Shown here: in pieces, positions 34,290 to 46,439 of the stretch
Layout: each line of letters starts with the position of its first letter
Position numbering within the stretch: position 1 is the first letter of the stretch
Assembly: GCA_026686845.1 (NCBI GenBank)
Contig: JAIVEN010000018.1
Span: 10,387,001 to 10,451,000, forward strand
DNA: 64,000 bases
Reading direction: 5' to 3'
Source: Adenanthera pavonina
Lineage: Eukaryota > Streptophyta > Magnoliopsida > Fabales > Fabaceae
The notes under the pieces: model-generated
The model's database searches: none
What the model was told of the DNA's origin: nothing
Seen by the model: the letters and a program-made list of their open reading frames with translations, nothing else
Program-made: the position numbers and the translations under genes

Positions 34290-34916
34290 TCAGTTCCTGG
34301 TCGCTGAAGGAGGGTGCTTGGGATAATGGCCATAGGGTGGTGGCTGGTAGGTTGGTGGTTTCTCCACAGGTGGCTTGTACACAGGAGGCCTTTCAACCGG
34401 TGGTTTGTAAGCAGGAGCCTTCTCGACCGGTGGCTTATTCACAGGCGGCTTCTCAATTGGAGGGCTATAATAAGTGGGTGGTTTTTCGGTCGGAGCTTTG
34501 TAGGCTTGTGACTCTTCAACAGGTGGTTTGTAAGTGGGAGGCTTTTCAGTTGGTGGCTTGTAAACAGGTGGTTTTTCAGCAGGAGGCTTGTAGGTAGGAG
34601 GCTTCTCAATAGGTGGTTTCTCAACCGGCGGCTTGTACGTGAGAGGCTTTTCGGTTGGTGGCTTATAAACGGGTGGTTTTTCAACAGGAGGCTTGTAGGT
34701 AGGAGGCTTCTCGACAGGTGGTTTCTCAGCTGGAGGCTTGTAGGCAGGTGGCTTCTCAACCGGAGGTTTGTAGGTAGGAGGCTTCTCAACAGGTGGTTTC
34801 TCAACTGGAGGTTTGTAGGTGGGTGGCTGAAAAGAGGGTGGCTTGTAATCAGCCAAGCCGGAAGTGGTGAGAAACACCACTCCAAATAGGAACACCATCA
34901 AGTTCTTGGAGGACAT
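34290..34916 (-). CDS. Repetitive proline-rich cell wall protein (PRP/ENOD-like)
   Basis: 208 aa, single exon. Residues 1-22 are a secretory signal peptide ending SGLA, before DYKPP. From residue 23 nearly the whole mature protein is a tandem array of pentapeptides of the kind PPVEK, PPTYK, PPVYK and PPAEK, the pattern of legume-type PRPs. It closes with PPPYGHYPKHPPSATRN. Such proteins are exported, hydroxylated on prolines and cross-linked into the cell wall through their tyrosines. Glu alternates with Tyr in the third to fifth positions. The start has a proper ATG, and a TATA box lies 55-60 bp upstream. Open frames on the other strand come from the repeat and are not genes. The family assignment is firm; the tissue role cannot be read from the sequence. 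Confidence 0.92.
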   Translation of the reverse strand: MSSKNLMVFLFGVVFLTTSGLADYKPPSFQPPTYKPPVEKPPVEKPPTYKPPVEKPPAYKPPAEKPPVEKPPTYKPPVEKPPVYKPPTEKPLTYKPPVEKPPIEKPPTYKPPAEKPPVYKPPTEKPPTYKPPVEESQAYKAPTEKPPTYYSPPIEKPPVNKPPVEKAPAYKPPVERPPVYKPPVEKPPTYQPPPYGHYPKHPPSATRN

Positions 34917-34971
34917 TGTTACTTAATTGAGCTAGTACTGATGGTGCAAAATGAAGCGAGTATAGCCATGA

Positions 34972-34978
34972 ATTTATA
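34972..34978 (-). promoter_or_regulatory. TATA box of the proline-rich protein gene
   Basis: Minus strand CTATAAATTC, about 56 bp before the ATG. This leaves a 5' UTR of about 25-30 nt, normal for a strongly expressed plant gene. Confidence 0.6.
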
Positions 34979-34989
34979 GTAGAGCGAGG

Positions 34990-35279
34990 GAGGTGAATCG
35001 GTGGAGACATATGTTGCATGTAAAATATTTTATTACCAAAAGTAGATTTTAAGAAAATAAAAATGAAAAAAAAGTCAAAGCTCGTAGGTGCATGTAATCT
35101 CGAAATATCAGCATGCAGGTGTCGGAAAATTGGAAATAATGCTCGTGATTTCGCTGCAACTTTCTTTTCACCTTGGTAAAAAGCCTATTTATCTGCAAAA
35201 CACCATACTTTTCACCTTTATTCGGGTTTGACAAGATGTTCACCAACTTAGTAAAAATTAGATTGGACATTAAATCGGT
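34990..35279. other. Upstream region of the proline-rich protein gene
   Basis: Non-coding. Probably holds the rest of the promoter. No motif is clear enough to name. Confidence 0.4.
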
Positions 35280-35890
35280 TGTCACACTCATTTAAGATTT
35301 AATGGTTAGATTGAAATTAAATTGGTTATAAATTAATTAATATATTTTAAATAATATAGATGAAAAATATAAAAGATATTTATCTATGATTATAAAATTA
35401 ACATTCAATCTACAATTGAAAAGTAAATTTAATCATTTTTAATTTTATATATCATATAGAAAATTAAAAATATTATTAATAAGTTTTATAATCTAATATT
35501 ACAATCTAAACAAATTAATATTTATCTATAATTATATTTTGAATTCAAAACAGTCAATCAATATTCTATTTTCATATTATTTGTTAAGTAAATTTATCAT
35601 AATTAATAATCATGTATCATAACAATACTTATACAATATTATAATATAGAAAGAAAAAAATTTATACAAAAAATAATACTCTTTAATATTAAAAATAATA
35701 TTATTTTATCTTAAAAATAAAAAGATATTTAAAAATAAAAAAAAAAGTCAGACCGGTTCAAACCGGTTTTGTACCAGTTTGACTAGTTCGTATTGGTTCT
35801 GAAATTGCCTGGTCTTTATCTATGATTGGACTAGACTAGGCACCAGTTCCCAATCGGATCGGTCGAACTAATGATATTGAGTTAATTGAA
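35280..35890 (+). mobile_element. hAT-like non-autonomous repeat, truncated copy
   Basis: Colinear and in the same orientation as 60,746-61,315: shared strings such as TATTATTAATAA, ATTTGTTAAGTAAATT and CAATATTATAATAT, and a GC-richer end made of GGTTC/GAACC motifs (35,747-35,872). The outer end sequences seen in the other copy are not clear here. Non-coding. Confidence 0.55.
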
Positions 35891-36378
35891 TTTACATATA
35901 TAATTATACGTGGGGAAGAACATCAGGGAGCTAATGAGAAGAGTTGTATAGATAGCATTTAGCCATTAAGAAAGTTTAGAGGGAACCTAGAAGAACACTG
36001 AGAGAACTTATAAGACGGGATCTCTTAATAAATGATTTATCTAAAGAAACAGTTTTTTTATAAAAGCCATTCATCTAATAATCCATATAACCAATCTTAT
36101 TTAGTGGGACAAAACTAATATTATTGTTGTTATTAGATGATACGTAAGCCAGTGCGTTACCTTTAAAGATTAGCATAGCTCATAATGCATCAGAGTGGGT
36201 AACACTATTTTATGTTCGATACTGTCCCCTTGAGCCTCCTCAAGCATTAGAGTGGGTGAAACTATTAGCATATATAACAATCCTAGACACTAATCACTTT
36301 GGGACGCACTAGTTTTTTAATTTTGTTTCTGTTATTTTAAAGGTTAAAACTCCGGAGTGTTAATATAGATTTTTGTTT
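35891..36378. other. Unassigned intergenic DNA
   Basis: Nothing recognised. No ORF of note. Confidence 0.4.
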
Positions 36379-37058
36379 GGGAATGAGAGTTAGAGACCTA
36401 AATGAGAAAATAATTACAAGTTTAGATCAAAATATTTTAAAATTCTAATAATGAATCAAAGGCCCTTAAGTGATAAAAAATTAAATTGAAGTTACTAAAT
36501 TCTTGAAAGAGCAATATAGAATTTTTCATAAGTCAGTATCAAATTTAGAAAAATTAGTGTCAAATTTCATTGTTCTATGTAAAATCTTGAAAGATCAGTG
36601 GAAAATTTTAGTAAGTTAGTGTCAAATTTAGGAAGATCAATGTAAAATATCTGAAACTGAATTTTTTTTAGCTCCATTTAGAATTCTAGAAGATCAGTTA
36701 AAATTTTCATGTCAGTCTTCTAAATTTTATACAAAAATCAACGAAACTTCTCACTCCTAAGATTTTTTACATCGATGTTCCCAAATTTAACACTAACTTA
36801 CAAAAATTTTCTCATAGCTCTTCTAAGATTTTAGACAGAATAACAAAAATTAACTTTAGAAATTTTACACTAATCTTCCCAAATTAGACACTAACTTGTG
36901 AAAAAATTTACACTGCTATTACATAATTTTTATAACTTCAATTTCATTTTTTATCATTTAAGGATCTTAGGTCTATTATTAAAATTTTGAAGTATTTTGG
37001 TCTGAAATTGTAGTTGCTTTGTAATCTTGGTCTCTAGCTGACTGTTATTTTCCATTCC
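36379..37058. mobile_element. 680-bp foldback element
   Basis: The two halves are imperfect reverse complements over about 300 bp. The left begins GAATGAGAGTTAGAGACC and the right, read inward on the minus strand, begins GGAATGGAAAATAACAGTC and then AGAGACCAAG. Inside both arms are short repeats of the type AGTGTCAAATTTAGGAAGAT. No coding. Likely a foldback or MITE-type DNA element. Confidence 0.65.
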
Positions 37059-37766
37059 TTTTTTTCACTTTGCCTGGGCACCGTCACTGGCGCAGATTAA
37101 AAAACTCAAAATACGTAGAAAGATTATAATTATAAATGGTGTCGGCTCATTTGGATTCACCTCACTTTTTATTAAATAAGAGTCAAAGATTGTGACTTTT
37201 CAAGCACTCACTGATTCTTCATTCTTTGATTTTTCCCCAATGTTAAATGTTGACTGAGGTCAATTTGCACTAATTCAGTTTTATTTTCTTACACTTGAAA
37301 AATAAGTAAGTCTCGGTTGCTTGGCTGGTTACCAACCAGACTGATCCTCTTAAAAAATCACATAGTTATTGTGAACAAAAATTACATAATTCACGGAACA
37401 GTTTAATATTAATTTCTTCATTAATATTTTTTAAAGTTATCAATTGTATTTCATTTACTAATTAAGATCACAAGTTCACAATTGATATTGTTGCAAAGTT
37501 GTTTTGAATTCGCTATTTATCATTGAATTGAAATATCTTTATAATATTGAAAAGATTAAGTATAAATAATAATATAAAAACATTAATGTTAATTTATTTT
37601 TGTGCATGATCATTAATTGTTTTAAAAAAGTATTTAATCATATTAATTTTACAAATAGAGTCTTTGAGTACATTTTTCCTATTTCCATTCCATTTTCCAT
37701 TCTCATTATATGCCACGATGGTAAGATGCTTCGCATTTATAGAAACAAAATTCATAAAGTTTATAA
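37059..37766. other. Gene-poor AT-rich DNA
   Basis: No gene or element recognised. Confidence 0.4.
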
Positions 37767-37784
37767 AGGACAAGAAAAAAACTA

Positions 37785-38012
37785 ATGGGTGCTTGGTCAA
37801 GTGATAAGGGGCTTGATCAGTAGTCTTCGGGATCAAGGTTTTGATTTCTGAGGGGTACAGCAACCTTAAAAAAATTAAGGTATCAAAGATGTCTTCCCAT
37901 CGGTACTCATGAGCCACCGTAAGCCTCTACACAGAGGGGTTCAAATTAGTCTGAAGTGGACAATAAACCCAGAATATCCCATGATAACGAGTGATAAAGT
38001 ATCAAAAAAAAA
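37785..38012 (+). mobile_element. tRNA-derived SINE
   Basis: 228 bp. An A-box-like TGGTCAAGTGATAAGGGG near the start and a B-box-like GGTTTTGATTTC about 40 bp later give an RNA polymerase III promoter. It ends in a run of A. The flanks are an ~18-bp imperfect target duplication (37,767-37,784 AGGACAAGAAAAAAACTA, and 38,013-38,030 with two differences). Non-coding; mobilised by LINE enzymes. Confidence 0.8.
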
Positions 38013-38030
38013 AGGGCAAGAAAAAAATTA

Positions 38031-38619
38031 CAAATGATAGAAACATATTTAAGGAAGCTCTATTATACAAATATGGAAAACTCCCTTTCCAACAAAATCA
38101 CTTTATCACTATCAAAACTTTTACAATTTTTCACTATTTTTCCAATTTTTAAGAAAATTCATTTTCCATATGCTAAATGTAGCATTAATTTAATGGTCTT
38201 GGAATATTATCTTATAATCAAATTGGTTGTTTAGTATGAATGACTTTAGTGCTGCTACACTCTCTCTCTCTCCATAAAAAGCATCGATACTTTAAAAAAG
38301 TAGACACACTCGTATCTGATACATGATACAATACGATACATGTATTGTAATTGTGCATACGTATATATCCATACCACTTTGTACCCATTTATACCACTTC
38401 AAATTTTTACATTAAAGTAGGGTTATTTGAAATTGTTATAAATATTTTATGATTTATTTTAATATTTATACTATACTTTTTAGAATATTTAATACTCATT
38501 TTTATCTTAATAAGTAAATTTATTAATTATACATATAAATAATTATATAAAAATCTCTCGCACTCGTATCCTAAAATTTTAAAAATTGTCATATCTTTCG
38601 TATCATATCGTATCATAAC
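38031..38619. repeat. GATACAT/ATCGTATC-type repeat DNA
   Basis: Starts with a (CT)n run (38,262-38,274), then sequence with many near-copies of GATAC and GTATC (38,315-38,345 and 38,590-38,620). The motif returns right of the CACTA-like element (TGATACATGTACCCGTATCG at 40,022), so that element landed in it. Confidence 0.4.
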
Positions 38620-40022
38620 AATAAAATTTTCTCCTGAACAAAATCCCTAAGAAAAGGCAAAAAAATCCAGGAGAAAAGCATTTCTTAGGGATTTTCTCTA
38701 AGAAAAACTAGCAAGAGAATAATGCTCGCAAAAAAACCAAATCTCTCATGAAATCATTCCCTGAGAAATTATTTCTTAGGGAATATTCCGCAAGAAATTG
38801 TTTCTCATGGAAAAGCCCCTAAGAAATTTTCTCATGGAACCATTCCCTGTGAAATTTTTGCATGATAGAAAAAGAATGATACAAGCTTGACTCTTGATCG
38901 AAGGAGATTCGAACACGTAACCTGCCAGACCTCTGTAATTTGTGCACTAGTTAGGCTAATGCCTCAAGTTTACTAAGTAACGCAAATAAATATATACCTA
39001 ATTTTATCTTACATTAATAATATACATATTATATATAGACATTTAATTTAATATTATTGCAATATATATCTCACTTACATTATATATAATTCTTTTTCAT
39101 ATATTAATAATATATATTTTGCCAATATAAACTATATCGCAAACATTATACTATAATTTTTTCTATCACTTACTAAACTTATCATCATCTCTATAAGTTA
39201 TATTACCTTCACTTGTAGTAGTTGAACTTTCATACCTGTATTTGATACTTTCATTAAAAACTATTTCAGTTTCCTTCAAAATAATTAAGTTAATGTATCA
39301 TAAATCTTATAAACACAATATCCAAATTACTTAATTATATCTGAGTGATAAGAGATAATCTTTAATAAAATTATAAAAAATAAAATACTAATTTTATTGA
39401 GTAACTTATATAAATAAAATACTATTTTTAAAACAATACATATTTTTAAAACATCACATATTAAGTAGATTTAAAAATTTAATTTCAATTTTATAAATAT
39501 GTGCAATATTTCTCAAGGATACAATCCGTGAGAAACTATATTTATTCTCATAGAAGAATCCTGAGAAAATTTTCTCACCCATATTTCCCTAAGAAATTGG
39601 CTATATTTCTCATGAAGAATACTGTGAAAAATTTTTTTATTATTTTTCCCAACACTTCTCATAAAACTTTCCCTGAGAAATTGTAAACTTTCTCAAACTT
39701 TCTTGCGGAACAATCCATGAGAAATATTGGCGCCTTTTTCCCACTCTTCATGGCCACAAAAGCTTTCGTTTCTCATGGACAGGTTCATGAGAAAACAAAA
39801 GTTGTTGTTTCACGTTAAAATTTCTCACGGACAGGTTCATGAGAAAACAAAACTTCCTGCCACGAAGCGGGTATTTTTCTCACCGATTTTCTCATGAAAT
39901 TTCTCTCAATTCATCTTTCCATAAGAAAGTTCCCTAAGAAATTCTTTTTTCCATGAGAAATTCTCTAAGAAATTATTATCCCTAAGAAATTTCCCTAAGA
40001 AAAATATTGTTTTCTTGTAGTG
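38620..40022. mobile_element. CACTA-like element, one end degenerate
   Basis: The right end, read on the minus strand, is CACTACAAGAAAACAATA, a perfect CACTA terminus. Many subterminal repeats of CCCTAAGAAATT, TCATGAGAAA and CCCTGAGAAA type occur in both orientations near both ends (38,640-38,870 and 39,500-40,010). The matching left terminus is lost or badly decayed. No transposase ORF. A SINE-like B box (GTTCGAATCTCC, minus strand, about 38,905) sits inside. Confidence 0.6.
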
Positions 40023-42120
40023 TGATACATGTACCCGTATCGATGCTACATAGCTTTCACCTTATCTTTGTTTTTTTTTTTTGAAAACAAATCTCTCTCA
40101 CCTTGATCTTGAAATAAAAAAAAATAAAAGAAAAATTCTGATTACTTTGATCGGAAAAAAAAATGAGGTGAAAGGGCGGGCATAATTTACCCCTTAAATA
40201 TTCATTCATGTCCTCTCCTCAATTGCTTGAAAATCCTACCTCTTTAAAATCATATGCACTTTGAAGGAGATGCCGACGGCAATTTTATATAATGCTTTTT
40301 TCCTTAATTTAGATTCGATATATATGTATGACATGAAGGAAAGACCAGTACATAGTATGGCCATGTTTGATACAAAGAAAAAGAAAGAAAATAAATTCAC
40401 TTCGAAAGAGATGATTTTTGTGTTTGGCTTGAGAAAATGAGAAGATGAAGCCATTCCTGTGGAAATCAGTAGATTCCTTCCATTAGGAAAGGATTCACAA
40501 TGTACACAGTAGAATAACTTTTTTGTTTGATTTGAGAAAATTTAAAGGAAGAGAAGGGGAGAAAAAAAATTTCATCTTTTTTTTCAACCAAACAAAAGAA
40601 ATTAAGCATTTTTCCTCATGAGAGGGAATAGCTAGTTGAAGGGAAGGGGGGGAAAAGGCTCTCCTCTTCTTGTTTCATTTGAAAAAAAATATATAACATG
40701 AAAAATTTTTCCTCTCGTCTATTCCTATCCAAACCCCTTGAACTAAATAGGGGTTAGGGAAAAATCGAAATTTGCACCCCTATGGATCAATGGTAAAACC
40801 ACGTCCCTCTCGTGCATCATCTCATTAAAGGGGATCAATGACGGTACTCATCTCTGCATTATTATGGATCTTGGTGGAATTTCATGCAGTTAATAAAAAC
40901 TAAAACATATTTAGACAGAAGTGCTAAGTGTATGAAATTTGGACAGAGGGAGAGGACATCTCCCCCCCCCCCTCTCCTTTATAAGATGGAGGGAGGTGAG
41001 AGGTTTGGTCCCCCCAATGCCTCTCCCTCTCTCTTCCAAACATTATTTCTTTTCATATACTCAAATATACACACAATAATAAATACATTCATAAACATAT
41101 ATTACTAATATAATTAAAAGAAATGCAAAATATGTATGTTGCTAGTTTGTTAATACATAAATTTATTATTGATAATATTAACTCTATTAATAGAAATAAT
41201 AATACTTGATTTTAATATTATATATATTAGTCTTTTTGTTTCTATTAATGTTTTAAGAAAACATGTTAAAAGTCAAAACAAGTTGTAATAATATGGTTAT
41301 TTGTTCATTAATTTTCATATAATATAAATTAAGATTAGTTTTAGTATGTAAAACCTATAATAACATATCAAAAATATAATTTTTATATTTTTCTTAAAAT
41401 TAATATATTAAGATATACAGTAAATATATCCATATTTAAAAAAATTAAATTAGCATGCATATATATATATATATATATGACAAATGCTTAAAAAAAAACT
41501 TAAACTAACCCTATATATTCTAAAAATTTGGCCCCCATAGTTGGCTTCTTGGCTCTGTCCCTCTCTATATATATATATATATAGAGCAGAAAAAGATTGT
41601 CTGACAATTTCGTGAACTTATATTAAGTTATAAAGGGTAACTTTTTTGTTTTTAGCATCAATGGTATCCTCTAATCTATAGTCGAAGATTAATTCCTTCA
41701 AGACATAAAAATTACTGAAATTGGTTTTACCTCTCTCAATAAGATTTTTTCCATACACTCAATCAGAGATCGAACTTAAGACAAATATGTTTAAGGGACC
41801 AATTATCTATTGCTAAGTTATAAAAGGCAGTTGTACTATAAAAGATATAGTATAATGTTTGGGATTTTGCATTGGATCAATAAAAGATGGGATTTACCCT
41901 ATTATGCGAATGGTTGGGTTTATCAAGTATAATAATAAATTGACCACGCTGACGATAAACAATAAAATTAAATTCATAATATTTTCATATATAACATCTC
42001 ATACCATATGAAAATTCATTTTAATTACATAACATAGACCAAAAAAAAAAACAAACAAAGAAAGGAAGGATGAAAGTAAATCAACGAGTCCAAAAATTTT
42101 GATGGTAGAAGAAATTTCTT
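40023..42120. other. Gene-poor DNA with simple repeats
   Basis: No gene supported. Holds purine/pyrimidine-rich MITE-like text (about 40,500-40,740), a C-run (40,964-40,973) and (TA)n runs at 41,459-41,478 and 41,565-41,581. From about 41,985 it is homologous to 28,600-28,710, the 3' flank of the DUF674 fragment. Confidence 0.4.
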
Positions 42121-42126
42121 GCTTCC

Positions 42127-42164
42127 TTATGCTCCCATGTTCTTGAGGAAAACACTTGTCAAAA
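42127..42164 (-). pseudogene. DUF674 exon 2 scrap cut by an LTR
   Basis: Minus strand reads the last codons of a DUF674 gene (LTSVFLKNMGA then stop), matching the copy at 28.7 kb. Homology stops exactly where an LTR-like sequence begins at 42,165. The rest of the gene is not found on the other side. Confidence 0.65.
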
Positions 42165-45100
42165 TATAACGACCCTCAAAGTATTGTTCTGAACTGATGA
42201 GGAGAATTATTGTTGTTTTGTGCAGCACCAAAGGGACCAAGACAGGAAGAAAGATCAAAATGAATCAAGTTTGAGAAAAGAGGCAAAAGCCTCTCACGTG
42301 GCGATGAGAAAACAAAGGAATTTCAAATTTTTTTGAGGTAGTAAGGTCTTACACCACTGCAAGCTTATCGTGCATTGTGGCATCATTCACAGAGTTTGTT
42401 TAAATCAAGATGCGAGTCAGACGACAGAAAGAAAGAAATTGAAGGAGAGAAAGGGAGTTGTGCTAGGGTTTGCCATTTTTGACCTTATGGATCAAATTCT
42501 GAACTCTGGAAGTTTGATTCTTGATTGGTAAATGATTTTATATCCTCCCTCCTCTCTTTTCTTCATGGTTTTTGGTTGGAATTTGTGGATATGCTTGGAA
42601 ATCCCCTTTGGTTGTTATCCCATTGATTAAAATGCTTGCAAATGGATTTTTAAAGTGTTGTGTGGTGTTTCTATGGCCTGGGTACAAATTTTAGAAGGAT
42701 TATGATTAGTTTATATCAACCCCTAGTCTTGAAATTGTTGAGGGAGCTTGGAATTTGAATTGTTGAGGTTTGGTAGTGGTTGATTGGGTATTTGGTGCTC
42801 CTTGATGTATGTTTGAGCTTTTGAAACCATGGGTTGTCATCATTAAGTTTGATTGGTTGAATTATGAGTTTTAGGGATTTATGAGTATTCAAGATTGTGT
42901 TTGGAAGATTGTGGCATTCTAAGAAGTTGTTCGGGAGAGTTGCACTCTTTTATTGTATTTCTATGGCCTACAAGTTTCCCCCGTGTGTGTTTGTATGTGG
43001 ACAATTCAAGGTAATCAAGGTTTATTTTATATGTATTATAGTTGTTTACATATATATATATATATTTGTTCTTTTCATATAATGATATGTCCTAGGGCAC
43101 GACTAGTGATAGAAATGGTAAACTCTCTCCTTGTCTTATGTATGTGATTCATATGATTATATATATATATATTGATTTGCAACATGTGATATAATAGCAT
43201 CCTTACCATTGAGATAATTATTAGGTTTGGCTGGTCTCTCAAGAGAGGATGGATTGGATGATGCAAAATTTTCACCCTTTTTAGATCACAACCCAATTTC
43301 ACCAGATGTGTAGCAAAATAGGGATGAACAGATAGACAGTTAAGTGCATCAATTGAAGAAAGAAGATGAAGAACAAGACATAAGAATTTGTACTGGTTTG
43401 GCCTAAACCACTTAGACTACGGCCAGTTCCTAAGTAACCACTTGAGATTTCCACTATATCCCACAAGTTTGATTCGGGCACCTGTGAAATCTCATTACAT
43501 CCCACGAGTTTCAGTAGGCACTTGTGAAACTACTCTCTCCACACCCTTACAAGATGTGTAAAATCCCTTAGTGTATCCCCACACTAAGATTTTGCCCAGA
43601 AAATAGTAGAAAAGAATGATTCCATAATTGAAACATTCCTTTAGAGTGGATGATACATTGAAAGTTCACTCTATTGAGGTGGATTTTTCAAAGAATACTG
43701 CTACGGAAAGATTTTATAAATTGTTGTAACATTTTGCACCAACTCTCATAAGATTATTACCCATAAGTTCAAAAATAAGGTTCTATTTATAAATTTATAA
43801 CTTTACTAGACATTAGATATAAGATCTATCCGTTAGACACAAGTTCTAGTCATTACTTTATAACAAGAGCCATTCACCAACCGCATTAAATGCGTCCGTC
43901 TTTCCAAAATTCGAATTTCATGGTTCAATAGACGAATTTCGCAGAGACAAAGTAGTTTTGTGTTTAATGTTGAATTTCAGAAATTCGTCTGTCACAAAGT
44001 GAAATTCGAAGTTCAAGTTTGCTTAAGTTAACCTATGTTGGTTCATGCAAATTTTCATACTAGAAGTGCGTCTGCCGAAATTTGAACAATTGTCTCAAGT
44101 TTTCACAGTGTACTTCGAAATTTGAATTTCAGAAGCTGAAATTTTTCTATCATGATACAAAAGTTCTCTCTTTGAAATTCGACTGTTGAACTGCAAATTT
44201 TGTCTATCAAAGGCATGCTCTAACAAGACTCACTAATTCACATTTTGAAATTCATATTTTATTCTTATTTTAAAGTCCAAAATTTGTCTGTTAGAGGTAA
44301 TAACAGTGAACTCATTTTTAACTTCACCAACATTCGAATTTTAACCAAACCTCATGTGAATTTTGCACACTTTCACTAACACTTCTTACCCTGAACTTTG
44401 AATTTCAGAACTAAAATTTGTCAATCAGAAATGAAACCTTTGTAACTTCAAATTTCACTCAGTAAAGTTTGAATTTTACACAAAATAAACATGATTAAAC
44501 ACAAAATTTATTTGTTAACCAATATTTCTTAATTCTAACATAAGCCAACATTAGATTTACTTAATCTAACTCATTTAAAACATATGGTAATAAGATTAAG
44601 TAAATTTTAAAGATTAAAAATCACCTCAAGACCTAAGTAAAAATAAAGTATACCTAATAACTAGGTCTTCAATGCTTGAGCTCCACTTTCACTTGGTTAT
44701 TATCTTCCTGGAATACTCCCTTCTAATCTTTAATTCTTTGGAGCATCCTATCTCTTCTTATTTTTTGAGTAAGACATGATATTGGTTTTTCTTTCTTTAT
44801 TTCAATACTCACTCTTCCTTCTTGAACAATCCTACATTTAATATATTACACTTACAAACTAAGTAGTTAGTTCAATTTATATATCCAACTTGTATTATAC
44901 AATATAAAAGCACAATTGATATATTAGTACATAGCATGATATATACATTATAAACTCAATTAGATACATGCTAATGCACATTTTATTTCTTTAAGGAACA
45001 TTATATTGTTAGACACATATAATGTATTTGTTCTTGATTACTCTACATTTGTCATCATTAAAACTTATATTAGATTAAACCTAACAATAATATGTTAGTC

Positions 45101-46430
45101 TGATGATGATAATGATGACAGTATACATGTGTGCATGGAACATGACAACATGAAAAGCATCATCACATTAGTATGCATGATGATATTGGTTGGTTTGGGT
45201 GATGATGTATATGATACCATGTGGTATACCAATCCACTTGCAGAATACACGAGACCTAGTATTCAAGTGGTGATGTTGATATATGTATATTCCTACCACT
45301 AAATCCTTTGTCTTTGACTAGGAGAGTCAGGTGGTAGTGGATTTGGGGATCCGCCTTTCCTAAATCATTACCAATTCAAGTGGTCCAAGGGAATGAGAGC
45401 CATGGTCCAATCACTTGTGTGGCCTTTGGCTAGGTCATACTACTGAATGAATAGTTTAGTGATGTCCCAGAATCAATCTTAACTGGTTGTTAGAAATCAC
45501 TTATCAGATATACCTTGTAATGGTAACTAGTCTATGGTTCTAGCCGTGTACGATGGGGGACATTCATACCATTGCACTTTGCATTGCATCATATGCATAT
45601 ATGTGGTACTTTTGGTTATATGTGTTGTTATGTGTTTCCTCGATTACTGAAACTCTGTCTTACACCCCCTTCATGGTTAACATTTTTTGTGAAGACTCTA
45701 GCACTAACTCGGAGAAAACTAAAGAGTTTTAGTTCTCTCCATTACACTAGAATCTCTGAGTTTACATGTGATAGCTCTACGTATTTGGTTTATGTAATGT
45801 ATTGTATCAAGTAGTATGCAGTAGTATGTGTTGCCTGTCTTTTCATATCCTGGGTATTCGGTATTATATGTGGCCTATGTAATTTGTGGGATTAAATGGA
45901 ATCATATTGATGTGGTAGTATGCCTAATTGTGTTGTTTATGTGCTATAAGAAGTGCTTTTAGACCCCCAATGTAGGTCAACTTGTGATTGAAGTGTGTGT
46001 ATTCTGTGGTGATAAACTTGGAATGTGTGGTTGTGGTTGGTATAGGTGTGTGCCTGGTCAAGTGGGTAGCTAACCCACCTGTTAGTTTGTTCCAGGGTCA
46101 AATTCTATAGAAACGGTTTCCTTAGAATGAGATCACCCTAAACCCAATCCTAGGGGTATTTAGAACTTTGGTCAGGTGTTGATTTAGATTTTGGTATGAT
46201 AGTTTGGCATTTGGAGGCCAAAATGCCAAGTATTTTGTTCAAAATTGACTATTTCGGTCTCGTATGTCCAAATCTCCATATGAAGATATTTTGAAATGTG
46301 GATAGTGTCTATTATTAGGTTGGAGTAGAGTGACCTATATGAGTTGAAATCAGGTCAATAAAAAACCAGAATTAGATTTTATGTACGTCATAAGTTCATC
46401 CATAATATCAACAACGAGGTTTAGGCTGCG
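42165..46430. mobile_element. LTR-like composite region
   Basis: Starts TATAACGACCCTC, the decayed form of the common plant gypsy LTR start TGTAACGACCC. No large ORF. Contains an inner LTR-like block at 43,309-45,086. No right terminus, primer site or pol domain was identified, so extent and class are uncertain. Confidence 0.35.
43309..45086 (-). mobile_element. Candidate solo LTR (copia-like)
   Basis: On the minus strand starts TGTTAGGTTTAATCTAATAT and ends in TTTTGCTACA, so it has TG..CA ends. About 1.8 kb with no ORF. The flanking five bases (AGATG and ATAAT) do not match, so the target duplication is not confirmed. Confidence 0.4.
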
Positions 46431-46439
46431 ACGCCACCT

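Noticed and set aside
34262..34885. Three long open frames overlapping the proline-rich protein gene
   Set aside because: The repeat keeps other frames open on both strands. Only the minus-strand frame with signal peptide and PPVEK/PPTYK repeats is a known protein type.
43309..45086. Confirmed solo LTR with target duplication
   Set aside because: The ends look right (TG..CA), but the flanking pentamers AGATG and ATAAT differ, so it is reported only as a candidate.
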